Shown here: positions 52,702 to 61,470 of the stretch, piece by piece
Layout of the letters: every line of letters starts with the position of its first letter
Numbering within the stretch: the first letter of the stretch is position 1
From: Colicola sp016286205
GTDB lineage: Bacteria; Bacteroidota; Bacteroidia; Bacteroidales; Paludibacteraceae
NCBI GenBank assembly: GCA_016286205.1
Contig: JAEESF010000005.1
Span: 1-64,000, forward strand
Length of the DNA: 64,000 bases
Reading direction: 5' to 3'
The notes under the pieces: generated by a model
Database searches by the model: none
Told to the model about the DNA's origin: nothing
The model's input: the letters and a program-made list of their open reading frames with translations, nothing else
Translations under genes and position numbers: made by a program

Positions 52702-54720
52702 ATGTTCCAACTGGAAAGTCCATATAAGCCAACGGGTGATCAGCCGCAAGCGATAGAGTCGCTTGTGAGTGGCTTGCGTGCGGGTGTACCCGCGCAAGTC
52801 CTGTTGGGCGTGACCGGTAGCGGTAAGACATTTACAGTGGCGAATGTGATTCAGCAGGTCAATCGGCCGACGCTCATCATGAGTCACAACAAAACGCTTG
52901 CGGCACAGTTGTACTCGGAAATGAAAGCGTTCTTTCCGCACAATGCGGTGGAGTATTTTGTTTCCTACTACGATTACTATCAACCGGAGGCGTATATTCC
53001 CGCCACCGACACCTACATAGACAAGGATTTGTCTATCAACGAAGAGATTGACCGTTTGCGATTGTCGGCTTTGGCGGCTCTGCTGAGCGGAAGAAAAGAT
53101 GTGATAATTGTCTCTTCGGTCAGTTGTATCTACGGTTTGGGAAGCCCGCAAGATTTTACAGCTAGTAGCATACATATCGAGCGTGGCCAGACCATCGCGA
53201 TGGACGATTTTCTGAAGCAACTGGTAGGCGCTCAATATATTCGCAATGATGTGGAATTGGCGCGTGGACGTTTTCGCGTCAAAGGAGATACGGTAGATAT
53301 CGCGATTGCGTATGCCGACTATATTTTGCGCGTAGAATTCTTTGGCAATGAGATTGATGCAATTTTGACGGTTGATCCAATCAGTTTGCAGCCCATTGAG
53401 GCCTTTGAACAATACAATTTGAGTCCTGCGACCATCTTTGTGACAAGCGCCGAACGCATCGCGAATGCGAAAGAGCAAATCAAGGCTGATCTGAACAAAC
53501 AGATTCTCTATTTTACGGAAATAGGCGAGGAATTATACGCAAAGCGTATAGAAGAGCGTGTGAAGTATGACCTGGAGATGTTGGACGAACTAGGTTATTG
53601 TTCGGGTGTGGAGAACTACAGTCGCTATTTTGATGGGCGCGAAGAAGGAACTCCGCCCTACTGTTTGCTCGATTATTTTCCGGACGATATGTTACTGGTG
53701 ATTGACGAAAGTCACGTAACGGTTCCGCAGATTCGTGGTATGTATGGCGGTGACAAGGTGCGTAAAGATAATCTGGTGACGTACGGTTTTCGTTTGCCCG
53801 CAGCGCGTGATAACCGCCCACTCATGTTCGATGAGTTTGAACAAAAAACGGGCCAGACGATCTATGTGTCGGCTACGCCGGATGAGTATGAATTGGAGCG
53901 CAGTGAAGGCATCGTAGTGGATCAGTTGATTCGTCCGACAGGCCTTCTGGATCCGGAGATTGACGTTCGTCCGACTGAAAATCAGGTGGACGACCTGATG
54001 GACGAAATCCGGACACGTATTCATCGTAACGAACGCACACTAGTTACCACTCTGACCAAGCGAATGGCGGAAGAACTGGACGAGTATCTGCGACAGTATA
54101 ATATTCGCTCGGCCTATATCCATTCGGATATAGACACGATAGAACGCGTTAAGATTATGGAGAATCTGCGTAAGGGCGAATATGATGTGTTGGTTGGAGT
54201 CAATCTGTTGCGCGAAGGACTGGATTTGCCCGAGGTGAGTCTGGTGGCTATTTTGGATGCGGACAAGACCGGTTTTCTGCGTGACAAACGTAGTTTGACA
54301 CAGACAGTAGGTCGTGCCGCGCGCCATATTCACGGCAAGGCTATTCTCTACGGCGACAAGATAACGCCTGCCATGCAGGCGACGATAGACGAGACCAATC
54401 GTCGTCGCGCCGTGCAGATGCGTTACAACGAAGATCACCATATTACTCCGACTGCTATTCGCAAAGACATCAATACCAGTGCTCTGGCGAGTCTGTACAA
54501 AGATCCGGAAGAAGAGAAACGCAAACTGGAACAAGCTATTCGCGAGAGTTGGAAAACAGCCGATTGGCAGCATATGGATGCGAAGGCGCTCACCAAAGCT
54601 ATCGAGCAAAAACGCAAACAGATGTTGGCGGCTGCCAAAGCCTTGGATTTCGACATGGCAGCGCGACTTCGCGACGAATGGATGGAAATGACCAATCGCC
54701 TTCAGGCGATGGGGGAGTAA
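52702..54720 (+). CDS. uvrB: Excinuclease ABC subunit B
   Basis: A 672-residue damage-verification helicase of nucleotide excision repair. Walker A GVTGSGKT lies at residues 36-43, the beta-hairpin YFVSYYDYYQPEAYIP near 93-108, LLVIDESHVTVPQ is the DEAD-like box, GVNLLREGLDLPEVSL and QTVGRAARH are helicase motifs, and the C-terminal UVR domain (about 630-665; AAKALDFDMAARLRDEW) binds UvrC. Full length. It converges on murI. Confidence 0.97.
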   Translation: MFQLESPYKPTGDQPQAIESLVSGLRAGVPAQVLLGVTGSGKTFTVANVIQQVNRPTLIMSHNKTLAAQLYSEMKAFFPHNAVEYFVSYYDYYQPEAYIPATDTYIDKDLSINEEIDRLRLSALAALLSGRKDVIIVSSVSCIYGLGSPQDFTASSIHIERGQTIAMDDFLKQLVGAQYIRNDVELARGRFRVKGDTVDIAIAYADYILRVEFFGNEIDAILTVDPISLQPIEAFEQYNLSPATIFVTSAERIANAKEQIKADLNKQILYFTEIGEELYAKRIEERVKYDLEMLDELGYCSGVENYSRYFDGREEGTPPYCLLDYFPDDMLLVIDESHVTVPQIRGMYGGDKVRKDNLVTYGFRLPAARDNRPLMFDEFEQKTGQTIYVSATPDEYELERSEGIVVDQLIRPTGLLDPEIDVRPTENQVDDLMDEIRTRIHRNERTLVTTLTKRMAEELDEYLRQYNIRSAYIHSDIDTIERVKIMENLRKGEYDVLVGVNLLREGLDLPEVSLVAILDADKTGFLRDKRSLTQTVGRAARHIHGKAILYGDKITPAMQATIDETNRRRAVQMRYNEDHHITPTAIRKDINTSALASLYKDPEEEKRKLEQAIRESWKTADWQHMDAKALTKAIEQKRKQMLAAAKALDFDMAARLRDEWMEMTNRLQAMGE

Positions 54721-54755
54721 CGGTTAGGGGTTAGCGGTTAGAGGTTAGGGATTAG
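54721..54755 (+). repeat. Five tandem 7-bp units (NGGTTAG)
   Basis: CGGTTAG, GGGTTAG, CGGTTAG, AGGTTAG and GGATTAG lie head to tail between the uvrB stop and the murI stop, touching the end of murI. No gene or hairpin explains them. Simple repeats of this style occur between genes in Bacteroidota genomes. Confidence 0.85.
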
Positions 54756-55582
54756 AGATCTATGTGCTCTGCACATATAGGCTGAGCCAGGAAGATAGAT
54801 GCTGATTGCGCAAAGCGGTCAGCATTTTCTGTTGTCAGATAGCGGCAAGTGGCGCCTTGCGAGAGTTGGTCGCGATACTCCGGATGACGAAGCAAATAGT
54901 CTTTTAGACTATCGGCCTCGAGTTCGCCCTGTGCGATGGTCTGAATATTGGTTCCGACCAACCACGAGTCAATCTTCTCTTTGAGAAGAGGGTAATGAGT
55001 GCAACCGAGAATGAGTGTGTCGATTTTTGGGTCTTTGGCCAGTATCTCACGGAGGTAGAGGTCAACAAAATAATCGGCTCCGGGGTTGTTGTGTTCGCCG
55101 GCTTCAATCAGTGGCACCCATAGCGGACAAGCCTGCTGCGTGATAGTGAGATTTTCTGCGATTTTTTCCAATTCCAACACATAGCTTTCGGAGCTGACTG
55201 TGGCAGGTGTGGCGAGAATGCCAATATGGCCGTTTCTAGTGATGCTAGGCACTACTTCTACAGTCGGGCGAATGACACCCAATACGTTGATTGGCCTACC
55301 CAAGCCCTCCCTGAAGGGAGGGATGTCGTTTTGCTGAATGGTTCTAAGGGCTTTGGCCGATGCGGTATTGCAGGCCAAAATGATCAGCGCGCAATCGTTG
55401 TCCAACAGGTATTTAACGGCTTGCAGCGTGTAGCGATAGATCACGTCGAACGAGTGCGTGCCATAGGGCGCACGGGCGTTGTCGCCCAAGTACAGATAGT
55501 CGTACTGAGGCAATTTTTTGCGGATGGCATCTAGGATGGTCAGTCCGCCGTAACCACTGTCGAAAATACCTATTTTGGCCAT
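54752..55582 (-). CDS. murI: Glutamate racemase
   Basis: A 276-residue enzyme making D-glutamate for peptidoglycan. GIFDSGYGGLTIL (residues 5-17), first catalytic Cys in LACNTASA (Cys71), second in LGCTHYPLL (about 185), and YLGDNARAPYG. The start at 55582 is chosen since the in-frame ATG at 55594 lies inside the -7 box. That leaves only nine bases between promoter box and ATG, so the mRNA is almost leaderless. Confidence 0.95.
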   Translation of the reverse strand: MAKIGIFDSGYGGLTILDAIRKKLPQYDYLYLGDNARAPYGTHSFDVIYRYTLQAVKYLLDNDCALIILACNTASAKALRTIQQNDIPPFREGLGRPINVLGVIRPTVEVVPSITRNGHIGILATPATVSSESYVLELEKIAENLTITQQACPLWVPLIEAGEHNNPGADYFVDLYLREILAKDPKIDTLILGCTHYPLLKEKIDSWLVGTNIQTIAQGELEADSLKDYLLRHPEYRDQLSQGATCRYLTTENADRFAQSASIFLAQPICAEHIDL

Positions 55583-55591
55583 AATCCGCTG

Positions 55592-55623
55592 CAAAATTAC
55601 TACATTTTTTCGATATACGCAAA
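55592..55623 (-). promoter_or_regulatory. murI promoter
   Basis: On the minus strand TTTG (55623-55620), 20 nt, TAATTTTG (55599-55592), then CAGC. Confidence 0.87.
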
Positions 55624-55644
55624 TTAAAAATTCAAAATCACGTG

Positions 55645-55665
55645 ATAATATACAAAGTATATTAT
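55645..55665. repeat. Perfect AT-rich inverted repeat in the murI-dnaN gap
   Basis: ATAATATAC (55645-55653), AAA, GTATATTAT (55657-55665). A similar palindrome ATATATAC/GTATATAT lies at 55764-55782. They could be operator-like sites or extruding structures; no partner is known. Confidence 0.6.
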
Positions 55666-55699
55666 AAGTATAGGTAGGATGCGGTATTGTCAGGTAGTG

Positions 55700-55750
55700 C
55701 TCTCGTGTTTGTCTCGGTAAAGTCTCGTCTTTGTCTCGTGATCGTCTCGG
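55700..55750. repeat. 11-bp period repeat with (G)TCTCG core, five units
   Basis: The core (G/C)TCTCG begins at 55700, 55711, 55722, 55733 and 55744, exactly 11 bp apart, with variable four- or five-base fillers. It is in the 395-bp gap between the murI promoter and the dnaN promoter, which has no convincing gene. Confidence 0.85.
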
Positions 55751-55826
55751 TAATAAATGGGGGATATATACTATGTATATATAAATGTGCAGTTTTTGTA
55801 GGGTGAAATTTTGGCATTATTTTTGC

Positions 55827-55855
55827 AGTACCTATGGTACTAAATTTGGAGTACC
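55827..55855. repeat. Three alternating copies of AGTACC/GGTACT
   Basis: AGTACC (55827-55832), TAT, GGTACT (55836-55841), eight bases, AGTACC (55850-55855). The middle copy can pair with either neighbour, giving two mutually exclusive hairpins. It lies about 120 bp upstream of the dnaN promoter. Confidence 0.5.
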
Positions 55856-55976
55856 TTCGGACTCCGCCTTGCTGCGCAATTCCCCCGAAATTACGTCCGC
55901 TCAGTTGTGCGAACCGCATCTATTTTGTCAAAAAACCGAATTTATACAAGCATAATTGCACTTTTTTGCCAAAATA

Positions 55977-56008
55977 TTTGCGTATTCCAAATTTTTGTAG
56001 TAATTTTG
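55977..56008 (+). promoter_or_regulatory. dnaN promoter
   Basis: TTTG (55977-55980), 20 nt, TAATTTTG (56001-56008), then CACG. No other consensus promoter is visible downstream, so it probably drives the operon dnaN to bamA. Confidence 0.88.
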
Positions 56009-56020
56009 CACGCTAAAGTG

Positions 56021-56113
56021 TGCGTGAGTGCGTATGTACACGCCTGACGCATGCAGGAAAATGGCGAAAAACCAAATCCAAGAAACTGAAGAACCAAATC
56101 CTAGAAAACGAAA
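56021..56113 (+). promoter_or_regulatory. dnaN leader with hairpin and 22-nt direct repeat
   Basis: The leader is about 130 nt. Near its 5' end TGCGT (56021-56025) and GCGT (56030-56033) can pair with ACGC (56040-56043) and ACGCA (56047-56051) to form a two-tier hairpin. Then AACCAAATCC occurs at 56070 and 56092, each starting an imperfect 22-nt unit. A few early Met codons in this leader are in frame with dnaN but give no family sequence. Confidence 0.5.
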
Positions 56114-56145
56114 AAATCAAACTAACAAAAAACTATAAAAGCATT

Positions 56146-57270
56146 ATGAAATTTAACGTATCAAGTTCGCAATTGTTTGCACAGTTACAGGCCGTAAGCC
56201 GCGTGATTAACAACAAGAATGCGCTGCCTATTCTGGATGACGTATTGTTCGACCTTTCGGGCAATCAACTGACTCTGACCGCTTCGGATGGCGAGACCAC
56301 GATTCGCACTTCTGTTGAGGTGGAAGGTGTAGAAGGTAAGGGTAAAGTGGCTTCTGCAGCCAAACTGCTGTTGGAGACTCTCCGCGAGTTCTCGGAGCAA
56401 CCATTGGCATTCACCATCGATGAGCAGAATTTTGCAGTAAGCATGGTTAGCCAGAATGGTTCGTATTCGTTTGTAGGCGTTAACGGCAACGAGTATCCTG
56501 AGATGCCGGAACTGGAGTCGGAGGTGGCTAAACTGGCTATTCCTGCTCGCGTGCTGCAAAGCGCTATTGAGAAGACCGTATTCTGTACCGCAGACGATGA
56601 ACTTCGTCCGGTAATGAACGGTGTGTTCTTCGACCTGGCTACAGACCACGTAACAATGGTAGCAACAGACGCTCACCGTCTGGTTCGCTATATCAACAAT
56701 GGCGTACAAGCAGGTAAAGAGGCTTCGTTCATCCTGCCTAAGAAACCTGCTACACTTCTGAAGAATGTGCTGAGCAAAGAGGATGCTGACGTACAGATCG
56801 CTTTTGGCGCAAAGAACGCTCGCTTCGAGTTTGGCAAGACCATCATCGTTTGCCGTCAGATAGAGGGCCGTTTCCCGAACTACAATGCCGTGATTCCGCA
56901 AGGCAACACCAATATCGTGACCATTGACCGTCAGACGATGATCAATGCCTGCAAGCGCGTGGCTGTGTTCGCAAACAACGGAACCGCTCTGCTTCGCTTG
57001 GCTCTCAGCGAGAACCAAATCAAGATTTCTGCTCAGGATATCGACTTCTCGACCAGCGCAGAAGAGACTATCGCTTGCAGCTACGAGGGAACACCAATGG
57101 CCATCGGTTTCAAGGCTCCGTTCCTGATCGACCTGCTCTCGTCCATCACCTCGACCGACGTTCAGCTGAAACTGGCTGAGCCATCTCGCGCAGGACTGAT
57201 TCTGCCAGTCGAGAACGAGGAGAACGAGGAAATCGTTATGTTGTTGATGCCAATGTTGCTCAACGACTAA
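56146..57270 (+). CDS. dnaN: DNA polymerase III subunit beta (sliding clamp)
   Basis: A 374-residue ring-forming clamp that tethers polymerase III to DNA. The three clamp domains are recognisable: MKFNVSSSQLFAQLQAVSRVI, then LRPVMNGVFFDLATDHVTMVATDAHRLV (second domain), and the C-terminal EEIVMLLMPMLL ending near the conserved MP.(R/L)L motif. The start at 56146 matches the family; the open frame extends 126 nt further upstream without homology. dnaA and recF are not adjacent. Confidence 0.96.
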   Translation: MKFNVSSSQLFAQLQAVSRVINNKNALPILDDVLFDLSGNQLTLTASDGETTIRTSVEVEGVEGKGKVASAAKLLLETLREFSEQPLAFTIDEQNFAVSMVSQNGSYSFVGVNGNEYPEMPELESEVAKLAIPARVLQSAIEKTVFCTADDELRPVMNGVFFDLATDHVTMVATDAHRLVRYINNGVQAGKEASFILPKKPATLLKNVLSKEDADVQIAFGAKNARFEFGKTIIVCRQIEGRFPNYNAVIPQGNTNIVTIDRQTMINACKRVAVFANNGTALLRLALSENQIKISAQDIDFSTSAEETIACSYEGTPMAIGFKAPFLIDLLSSITSTDVQLKLAEPSRAGLILPVENEENEEIVMLLMPMLLND

Positions 57271-57305
57271 GAGTGATAGTTAGAAACATTTAGAATCAGA
57301 AGTTG

Positions 57306-59288
57306 ATGAGTTTTCGTAAACTAACCAACGGGGAGATTGCGCAATTACAGTCGCAAGGCTGCACTGCGAAAGATTGGGGTACGATAGAAGTTGCGCAAGA
57401 TTTTGATGCGCAATATGTTCAGGATGCCCATTTCTCCGGTCGTGTCCGTTTGGGTGCGTTCCATCGCGAAGTGGAATTGCCCGGAGGACTTCAAGTGCAT
57501 ACGGGTGTTTATCACGCTACGTTGCATAATTGCGAGGTGGGTAATGATGCCCGGTTGTACAATATCCACAACTATATTGCCAACTATCGCATCGGCGACA
57601 ATACGTGCATCGAGAATGTCAATGCCATCCTGGTGGACGGCCGTACGACATTTGGCAACGGTGTGCGCGTGCCCGTGATGAACGAAGGTGGCGGACGCGA
57701 AATACCTATCTTCAATGAACTATCGGCCAGTCTGGCCTATATACTGACGCTCTATCGTCATCGTCCGAAGATGATACATGAGTTGGAGCGCCAGATAGAT
57801 ACTTACGCAGAGGCGCAAGCGGCAGAAACAGGCGAGATAGGCAGTCATGTGCGCATTCTGAACTGCGGAAGCATCAAGAATGTGAAGATAGGCGATTACG
57901 CCGAACTGACCGGTGTCAGCCGTCTGAAGAACGGAACCATCAATAGCAATGAGGCCGCTCCTGTGCGTTTGGGCAGCGGTGTGAAGTGTGCCGATTTCAT
58001 CATCGCTTCGGGTGTGGAGATTGGCGACAGTACGTTGGTGGATAAGTGTTTTGTGGGTCAAGGTTGTATCTTCGACAAGCATTACTCGGCGGGCGAGAGT
58101 CTGTTCTTCTCCAACTGTCAGGGTATGCACGGCGAGGCTTGCGCGATTTTTGCAGGTCCGTACACCGTGACGCACCACAAATCGACACTGTTGATTGCGG
58201 GTATGTTCTCGTTCCTGAATGCGGGTTCGGGCAGCAACCAGTCGAACCATATGTACAAACTGGGCCCGATTCACCAGGGTATAGCTGAGCGCGGCGCGAA
58301 AACGACCAGTGACAGTTATCTGTTGTGGCCAAGCAAGATAGGTGCGTTCTCGCTCGTGATGGGTCGTCACACGCATCACTCGGATACCAGTGACCTGCCG
58401 TTCTCGTACTTGATAGAGAACAATTCGGAGAGTTATCTGGTGCCGGGAGCTAATCTGCGTACCGTAGGTACGATTCGTGATGCTCAGAAATGGCCGAAAC
58501 GTGATAACCGCAAGGATCCGAACCGTCTGGACTGCATCAATTTCAACTTGCTCAGTCCGTACACGGTACAGAAAATGTGGCGTGGACGCGAGATACTGGA
58601 CGAACTGCAGATGCTGAGCGGCGAGAATACCGAAGTGTATGGTTATCGCAACTGTAAGATTCGTAACAGTTCGCTTCGTCACGGCCGTGAACTGTATACT
58701 ATAGGTATTCAGAAATTCCTCGGTAACAGTCTGATTAGCCGCTTGGAGAACAAACCGCTCAAGACCATAGGCGATGTGCGTGCTGCGCTCAAGCCCGATA
58801 GTGCGGTTGGACTGGGCGACTGGGTAGATTTGGCCGGACTGATTGCGCCGAAGAGCGAAGTGAAACGTCTGCTAGACGATGTTGAGCAAGGCCAGGTAAC
58901 GCTAGATGCCATTCGCGAGCGGTTGGCACAAATGCACGCTAACTACTATTCCTACGAATGGACGTGGGCGTTGGAGAAACTGGAACAAGTATGGGGTTGC
59001 AGCGTGGACCAAGTGACGTTGGACCAAGTGCGCCAAACCATCGATCAATGGCAGGCAGCCGTGATCAAACTGGATAGAATGGTTTACGACGATGCACGCA
59101 AAGAATTTGACCTGAATAGCCAAACAGGCTTCGGCGTGGATGGCGATCGTGAACAAGCGGAGGCTGATTTTGAGGAAGTACGCGGTTCGTTCGAGTCCAA
59201 TTCGTTTGTCAAGGCGGTGCTTGAACATATAGAACGTAAGAGTGCGCTGGGCGACAAGATGCGCGCAGCGTTGGAAAAAGTGAAATAA
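57306..59288 (+). CDS. DUF4954 family protein with left-handed beta-helix repeats
   Basis: A 660-residue protein characteristic of Bacteroidota. Residues about 70-420 hold hexapeptide-like repeats (CEVGNDARLYNIHNYIANY, IGDYAELTGVSRLKNG) as in sugar-nucleotide acyl- or nucleotidyl-transferases. HHKSTLLIAGMFSFLNAGSGSNQSNHMYKLGP is the best-conserved block of this family. The rest is helical (about 500-660). Substrate is unknown; a role in nucleotide-sugar or envelope chemistry is a guess. The ATG at 57306 follows an in-frame TTG. It sits between dnaN and rnz. Confidence 0.88.
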   Translation: MSFRKLTNGEIAQLQSQGCTAKDWGTIEVAQDFDAQYVQDAHFSGRVRLGAFHREVELPGGLQVHTGVYHATLHNCEVGNDARLYNIHNYIANYRIGDNTCIENVNAILVDGRTTFGNGVRVPVMNEGGGREIPIFNELSASLAYILTLYRHRPKMIHELERQIDTYAEAQAAETGEIGSHVRILNCGSIKNVKIGDYAELTGVSRLKNGTINSNEAAPVRLGSGVKCADFIIASGVEIGDSTLVDKCFVGQGCIFDKHYSAGESLFFSNCQGMHGEACAIFAGPYTVTHHKSTLLIAGMFSFLNAGSGSNQSNHMYKLGPIHQGIAERGAKTTSDSYLLWPSKIGAFSLVMGRHTHHSDTSDLPFSYLIENNSESYLVPGANLRTVGTIRDAQKWPKRDNRKDPNRLDCINFNLLSPYTVQKMWRGREILDELQMLSGENTEVYGYRNCKIRNSSLRHGRELYTIGIQKFLGNSLISRLENKPLKTIGDVRAALKPDSAVGLGDWVDLAGLIAPKSEVKRLLDDVEQGQVTLDAIRERLAQMHANYYSYEWTWALEKLEQVWGCSVDQVTLDQVRQTIDQWQAAVIKLDRMVYDDARKEFDLNSQTGFGVDGDREQAEADFEEVRGSFESNSFVKAVLEHIERKSALGDKMRAALEKVK

Positions 59289-59297
59289 TACGAACCA

Positions 59298-60104
59298 GTG
59301 AATGCGAGTTTAACCATATTAGGCTGCGGCAGTGCGAAACCGACCAAAGATAATTGGCCGTCGGCTCAGCTATTGGACATTTGCGACAAATCGTTTCTGA
59401 TTGATTGCGGCGAAGGAGTTCAGCTGACGATGCAGCAAATGGGTCTGCACACGTCGCGGCTGTACAATATCTTTATCTCGCATCTGCATGGCGATCACTG
59501 TTTCGGCCTGATTGGTTTGCTCTCGACACTCGCGATGCTGAAGCGCACGCAACCGATGCATATCTACGCGCACGGCGACCTGGAGAAACTGATGCGCCCG
59601 TGGCTAGACTATTATTGCCAGGATTGTTCGTACGAGATCATCTTCCATACCATCAATCCTCGTCGTCACGCGGTTATCTACGAAGATCGTACGGTCAAGG
59701 TGGAGACTATTCCGCTGAAACATGGCGTGCCTTGCTGCGGATTCCTCTTCTCGGAGACGCATCGTGTGGCGCGCGAAGAGGGCGGATTTGACCATGTGAC
59801 GAAAAAACGGTACGCTTATTGTGCAGATACGCAATATAGCGAGAAGATAGTGCCGATCATTCAGGGCGTGGATCTGCTTTATCACGAATCGACATTCCTG
59901 GAGGATATGTCTGTTCGCAGCCGAATGTTCAAACATTCTACGGCTCGTCAGGCGGCCACGATAGCGCAGAAAGCCGAAGTGGGACAATTGCTTTTGGGCC
60001 ACTATAGTGCGCGCGTGGAGAATCACTCGTTGTTCCTCACAGAGGCACAAGAGGTTTTCCCGAACGTGCGATTGGGTAAAGAGAGAGAAACGATAGAATT
60101 CTGA
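59298..60104 (+). CDS. rnz: Ribonuclease Z, compact form
   Basis: A 268-residue metallo-beta-lactamase-fold endonuclease that trims tRNA 3' ends. LTILGCGSAKPT starts it; the zinc site is SHLHGDHCFGLIGL (about residues 55-68), with YCADTQYSEKI and LLGHYSAR as further metal ligands. GTG start. Bacterial RNase Z usually has about 305 residues; the segment between the GFLF strand and YAYCADT is shortened here. It starts nine bases after DUF4954 and ends one base before radA. Confidence 0.92.
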   Translation: MNASLTILGCGSAKPTKDNWPSAQLLDICDKSFLIDCGEGVQLTMQQMGLHTSRLYNIFISHLHGDHCFGLIGLLSTLAMLKRTQPMHIYAHGDLEKLMRPWLDYYCQDCSYEIIFHTINPRRHAVIYEDRTVKVETIPLKHGVPCCGFLFSETHRVAREEGGFDHVTKKRYAYCADTQYSEKIVPIIQGVDLLYHESTFLEDMSVRSRMFKHSTARQAATIAQKAEVGQLLLGHYSARVENHSLFLTEAQEVFPNVRLGKERETIEF

Positions 60105-60105
60105 T

Positions 60106-61470
60106 ATGGCGAAGTCGACGATACAATATGTATGTTCTTCCTGTGGGGCCAAAGCTCCTCAGTTGCTAGGCCGTTGTCCGGTCTGCGGAGAGTGGGGAAC
60201 CTACGAAGAAGAGGTAGTAGCCGCAACTCCTAAACGCGGTGTGGCTCCTCGTTCGATAGGCGACACCAAACCACAACGTCTGCAAGACGTAGTAGCGACC
60301 GAGGAAATGCGCATAGACATGCATAACGGCGAACTCAATCGCGTCCTGGGCGGAGGATTGGTGCCGGGCAGTCTGGTGCTGCTGGGCGGTGAACCCGGTA
60401 TAGGCAAATCGACATTGGCACTGCAAGTGTTGATGCAACTGGGCGAACGCAAGACGTTCTACGCTTCGGGCGAAGAGAGCGTGCGTCAACTCAAACTGCG
60501 TGCGGAACGCCTGGCGGGTGATGCGCAGAATCTGTATATCTCTAGCGAGACTTCGTTGGAACGCATACTCGAGCAAGTCAAAGACTTGGAACCCGAGATA
60601 GTGGTAATCGATTCGATTCAGACTATCGGAACAGAGGCCATCGAGGCGTCCATCGGCAGCCTAAGCCAGGTGCGCGAATGCGCTGCACGTATATTGGAAT
60701 TCGCAAAGACGCGCAATATACCGTTTATCCTGATCGGCCATATCAACAAAGAAGGTTCGCTGGCCGGACCGAAAGTACTGGAACACATCGTTGACACGGT
60801 GCTGCAGTTTGAGGGCGATCAGCAATATATCTACCGCATCCTTCGTGCGCAGAAAAACCGTTTCGGCTCGACTGCCGAATTGGGTATCTATGAGATGCGC
60901 CAAGAGGGTCTGCGCGAAGTGACCAATCCTTCGGAATTGTTGCTGTCAACGGCGCGCGAAGGACTCTCGGGTATCGCTATTGCTGCGGCGGTGGAAGGTG
61001 TTCGGCCACTTCTGATTGAGGTGCAAGCCCTCGTTTCCTCTGCTGCCTATGGCACGCCGCAGCGCTCGTCTACGGGTTTTGATGGTCGCCGACTGAATAT
61101 GTTACTGGCGGTGCTTGAGAAACGCGTGGGATTCAAACTGCTGCAGAAAGATGTGTTCGTCAATATCGCGGGTGGATTGCGTGTCCAGGATCCGGCTATC
61201 GACTTAGCCGTATTGGCCGCGGTGCTGAGCAGCAATATGGATCTGGCGCTAGATGCCTCCACTTGCCTTTGCGGCGAAGTGGGCCTGGCGGGCGAGATTC
61301 GTTCGGTCAATCGTATTGAGCAACGTATTGCTGAGGCGCAGAAACTGGGCTTCAAGCGCATTATCATACCCGCCGACCATAAGATAGATACTAAACGTTA
61401 CCAGATAGAAGTAGTGGGCGTTCGCAAAGTAACCGATGCATTCCGCCTACTAATTAAACAGAATGGCTAA
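60106..61470 (+). CDS. radA: DNA repair protein RadA
   Basis: A 454-residue RecA-like branch-migration helicase of recombination. A zinc finger has Cys10, Cys13, Cys24 and Cys27; Walker A GGEPGIGKS lies at 94-102; the RadA-specific KNRFGSTAELGIYEM follows; and the C-terminal Lon-protease-like domain has VFVNIAGGLRVQDPAIDLAVL. Full length. The next gene starts inside its last codons (ATG at 61463). Confidence 0.96.
   Translation: MAKSTIQYVCSSCGAKAPQLLGRCPVCGEWGTYEEEVVAATPKRGVAPRSIGDTKPQRLQDVVATEEMRIDMHNGELNRVLGGGLVPGSLVLLGGEPGIGKSTLALQVLMQLGERKTFYASGEESVRQLKLRAERLAGDAQNLYISSETSLERILEQVKDLEPEIVVIDSIQTIGTEAIEASIGSLSQVRECAARILEFAKTRNIPFILIGHINKEGSLAGPKVLEHIVDTVLQFEGDQQYIYRILRAQKNRFGSTAELGIYEMRQEGLREVTNPSELLLSTAREGLSGIAIAAAVEGVRPLLIEVQALVSSAAYGTPQRSSTGFDGRRLNMLLAVLEKRVGFKLLQKDVFVNIAGGLRVQDPAIDLAVLAAVLSSNMDLALDASTCLCGEVGLAGEIRSVNRIEQRIAEAQKLGFKRIIIPADHKIDTKRYQIEVVGVRKVTDAFRLLIKQNG

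Noticed and set aside
55666..55976. A small gene or RNA gene in the murI-dnaN gap
   Set aside because: Short frames here are low-complexity and lack start context; no tRNA or known ncRNA fold was recognised.
56020..56145. A 42-residue N-terminal extension of DnaN
   Set aside because: Lys/Asn-rich sequence without clamp homology; MKFNVSS at 56146 is the family start.
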